In this document: piece by piece, positions 61,822-64,000 of the stretch
How the letters are laid out: each line of letters starts with the position of its first letter
Numbering within the stretch: the stretch's first letter is position 1
From: Phytophthora quininea
Lineage: Eukaryota > Oomycota > Peronosporomycetes > Peronosporales > Peronosporaceae
DNA length: 64,000 nucleotides
Direction: 5' to 3'
NCBI GenBank assembly: GCA_011947345.1
Contig: JAAVTG010001003.1
Span: 992,001-1,056,000 of the forward strand
Program-made: the position numbers and the translations under genes
The notes under the pieces: generated by a model
Database searches by the model: none
Told to the model about the DNA's origin: nothing
Seen by the model: the letters and a program-made list of their open reading frames with translations, nothing else

Positions 61822-62603
61822 TTAGACGAGCAGCACGGCGTTGATGCAGCCGTCGTTCTCCGGCACGTTGGTGATCTGTGCGTACTTGCCCCACACGACT
61901 TTGCCCGAGGTGGTCACGAGTCCCAGCTCGCTCACGTTCACCTCGATGATGGTACCCTTGGTCATGACGCCGAGCTGCGTGTACAGCGGGCTCTGCGGGT
62001 TCTTCTTGACGCCCAGGATGTCCAGCTGGAAGGTCGTCTTGAGCTCCGGGTGGGTCACGTGGGCCTTCTTGAAGCGCATGGCGCTGGGGCGGATGAAGCG
62101 CTCGTACTTTGGCGGCTTGCGCGTAAAGTTCTCGCCCACGAACGTGGCCTTGGTGATCATACGCTTCCACGCCTTGTTGCGGCGCTTGCCCGAGCGCAGC
62201 ACCTTGAACATCTCGTCGTCGGCAATGGGCTTGACCTTGGGATAGGCACGTCCCACTTGCCGGCCTTCTCCTTGCGCTTCTGCTTGACCGTGTTGCTCAG
62301 CACCTTGGCGCGGGAGACGCCTTCACGGTCCAGCAGGTAGGATGGCACAGCACCGTCGGGCACCTGGTCGTCGTTGGCGTGCTTGTTGGTGCGCTCGTTG
62401 TGCAGCGCCAACGTCTTCTTCATGGCCGCCTTTTCCTTGAAGCGCTTCTGGTTGTAGAGCTTGGCGCGCAGGCCGTGCACCTTCTGGGCGAACTGCGAGC
62501 GGCGGTGCACCTCACGCGCCTCCTTCTTGCGCTTCTTCTCGGCGGCATCCATGCGCACGCCGTGGCGCTTGCGGTGCATCTCCATGTGCTCGTGCTGCGG
62601 CAT
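61822..62603 (-). CDS. NSA2: Ribosome biogenesis protein NSA2 (eS8-like)
   Basis: Nucleolar assembly factor for the pre-60S particle. 260 aa, exactly the family length, after adding one base at the GGG 62239-62241 (CCC on the coding strand) in WDVPIPKVKPI. ATG 62603 ([15 protein letters not shown]) agrees with the family start; the in-frame stretch upstream is UTR. Highly conserved blocks: [105 protein letters not shown] and [20 protein letters not shown]. Divergent from the aminopeptidase (about 200 bp). Confidence 0.96.
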
Positions 62604-62804
62604 CTTGGCTAGAAGGAGGGACTGCTGTCTCTGCTGTCTGCTGTTGCTTCTTCCCTCGGCCTGCTTTGACACAAGTGTCTTGCCGTAGCTGCAGCTCTTG
62701 GTGAACTGGTTGGCCTGGAACGAGTGGCCGCTGATTGGCCAAAACGTCATTTTATTTATCCACTATTTTATGTATCTTTTAGGATTTGTTTTTGACTTGC
62801 AGTT

Positions 62805-64000
62805 ATGTGGCGTAAGCTCGCGACGACGCTCGCGCGTCCGCGCGCGCTGCGCTGCCATCGAGCCGCGTCCACCTTCGCAGTGGAGGCCGCTGACGCCGAG
62901 CCGTTCAACCCGTTCGCCATCCAGGAAGGATGTCTCCAACCAGGCCTGCCAGCCGCAGAGTTCCACGAACGCCGCGCCAAACTGTTCGACGTCATGCCCG
63001 ACAACTCTGCGCTGATCGCCAACGCTGCTGAAGTCAAATTTATGACGCACGACATCCCCTGGGAGTTCCACCAGAACGCCAACTTCATGTACCTCACCGG
63101 GCTCGAAGAACCGGACGCCCATGCGGTGCTGCTCAAGAGACAGGAGAAGACCTCGTTCGTGCTGTTTGTGCGGCCCAGAGACCCGCACAGCGAGCAATGG
63201 GACGGAGCCAGAGTCGGTTTGGACGGGGCAAAGGACAAGTACGGCGCCGACGATGCCTTCCAGCTCACGGAGCTGCAACCGGCCATGAACAAACTGCTCA
63301 GTGGCCTGGACAAGGTCTTTGTGCTCAAACCTGATGGAGGCAAGTACTCCCAGAGCTTCATTGAAGCCACGCAGGGATACCACAACAAGTTCTTTGCTGG
63401 AGACTTTCTGGTGGAGCAGCTTCGAGTCGTCAAGTCGGAGAATGAACTCAACCGGATGCGCTTTGCTGCGGATATTGGCGCGCAGGGCTTCATTGACATG
63501 ATGAAAGCCACACGACCGGGCATGTCCGAACTCGCGCTCGGGTCTGCATTTGAAGGCTCCATTAAGAAGAACGGAGCGCTGTGGAATGCGTTCCCGAACG
63601 TCGTGGGCTCCGGATCGAACGCTGCAGTGATCCACTACTTGGCGAAGCGGGATTTGCTGAAGGAGCACGACTTGGTGCTGGTGGACTCGGGATGCGAAGT
63701 CGCCGGTGGATACGCTAGTGACATCACCCGCACGTGGCCTGTAGGTGGCAAACTGTCGTCAGGACAAGTCACAATGTACGAGTTCGTGCTGGACGTTCAG
63801 AAGAAATGCATTGAACACTTGCGGCAGAAGATCGAGGCCAAGGAGTCGATCAGTCTGAATCAGCTACACGACTACTCTTTAGAGCTGATGATGCCGAGAC
63901 TGCATGAGCTCGGCGTCTTGAAGCTCAAGGGCGGATCCTACTCGCGCTCTGCGATGCGCGAGTTCCAAAAGTACAACCCGACGCATATCGGCCATTACCT
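62805..64000 (+). CDS. XPNPEP3: Xaa-Pro aminopeptidase (XPNPEP3/PepP type), partial at right edge
   Basis: Metallopeptidase of the M24B family that removes N-terminal residues before proline; mitochondrial in eukaryotes. Open from ATG 62805 to the window end (398 codons, no stop). The leader MWRKLATTLARPRALRCHRA is typical of mitochondrial import. The N-terminal creatinase-like domain has NANFMYLTGLEEPDAH and FVRPRDPHSEQWDGAR. The pita-bread domain starts ENELNRMRFAADIGAQGFIDMM and shows FPNVVGSGSNAAVIHY (with the active-site His) and the metal Asp pair in LVDSGCEVAGGYASDITRTW. The window closes at GHYL, where the next metal His lies. The remaining Glu ligands should be just past the edge. 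Confidence 0.93.
   Translation, partial: MWRKLATTLARPRALRCHRAASTFAVEAADAEPFNPFAIQEGCLQPGLPAAEFHERRAKLFDVMPDNSALIANAAEVKFMTHDIPWEFHQNANFMYLTGLEEPDAHAVLLKRQEKTSFVLFVRPRDPHSEQWDGARVGLDGAKDKYGADDAFQLTELQPAMNKLLSGLDKVFVLKPDGGKYSQSFIEATQGYHNKFFAGDFLVEQLRVVKSENELNRMRFAADIGAQGFIDMMKATRPGMSELALGSAFEGSIKKNGALWNAFPNVVGSGSNAAVIHYLAKRDLLKEHDLVLVDSGCEVAGGYASDITRTWPVGGKLSSGQVTMYEFVLDVQKKCIEHLRQKIEAKESISLNQLHDYSLELMMPRLHELGVLKLKGGSYSRSAMREFQKYNPTHIGHY

Noticed and set aside
1..64000. Programmed +1 frameshifting as an explanation of the many frame breaks
   Set aside because: There is no shared slippery motif or stop codon at the sites, the runs are of all four bases, and oomycetes are not known to frameshift broadly. 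Missing bases in runs explain all cases more simply.
1..64000. tRNA, rRNA or CRISPR features
   Set aside because: No cloverleaf B-box pattern, rRNA-like stretch or regularly spaced repeats were found by eye; a covariance-model scan was not possible here.

Overview
The window is nuclear DNA from an oomycete, most likely Phytophthora or a close relative. The evidence is dense, intron-poor genes on both strands, short GT-AG introns (about 45-100 nt), GC-rich third codon positions, a START/FYVE-like protein, a cluster of folate-biopterin-type transporters, and a flagellar central-pair protein (SPAG6/PF16) that fits a zoospore-forming organism. The genus is inferred from gene content, not from a marker.

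Layout. 1-16.5 kb: condensin CAP-H (cut by the left edge), a TPR protein, an F-box/LRR/ankyrin protein, two paralogous unknown proteins starting MGKAA, a YjbQ/UPF0047 protein, an F-box/SPRY protein, dephospho-CoA kinase, meiotic MND1, and a DOMON-ferric reductase. 16.5-34.6 kb: a tail-anchored disordered protein, then a family region holding five single-pass LEA2-like membrane proteins, two near-identical acid-lipase genes and a degenerate trypsin-like protein. A RAP-domain mitochondrial protein and a lysine-rich protein sit inside this region. 35-41 kb: PDCD2, MIC10, an FHA protein, YEATS4/GAS41 and an SLC35B-type sugar-nucleotide transporter. 41.6-57.8 kb: five folate-biopterin (BT1) transporters in an inverted duplication. 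Its spacer carries SPAG6, the fifth transporter, bL9m, an O6-alkylguanine transferase and a pseudouridine synthase. 58-64 kb: a glutathione transferase, a START/FYVE-like protein, a mitochondrial thiolase (HADHB-like), ribosome-biogenesis factor NSA2, and an Xaa-Pro aminopeptidase cut by the right edge.

Two themes stand out. First, four pairs of paralogues (two transporter pairs, the lipases, two LEA2-like genes) lie in inverted orientation. Each has a nearly identical core but diverged 5' coding and promoter sequence; the lipase, LEA2-like and transporter ends also differ to varying degrees. This is the pattern expected of gene conversion between palindromic arms. Second, about twenty-five single-base reading-frame breaks occur in otherwise well-conserved genes. 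Almost all are repaired by adding one base to a short homopolymer run, and none clearly needs a base removed. They are most simply read as homopolymer under-calls in the assembly, so I annotate those genes as single loci spanning the break. Several rebuilt lengths match the known families (NSA2 260 aa, YEATS4 228 aa, SPAG6 509 aa), which supports the models.
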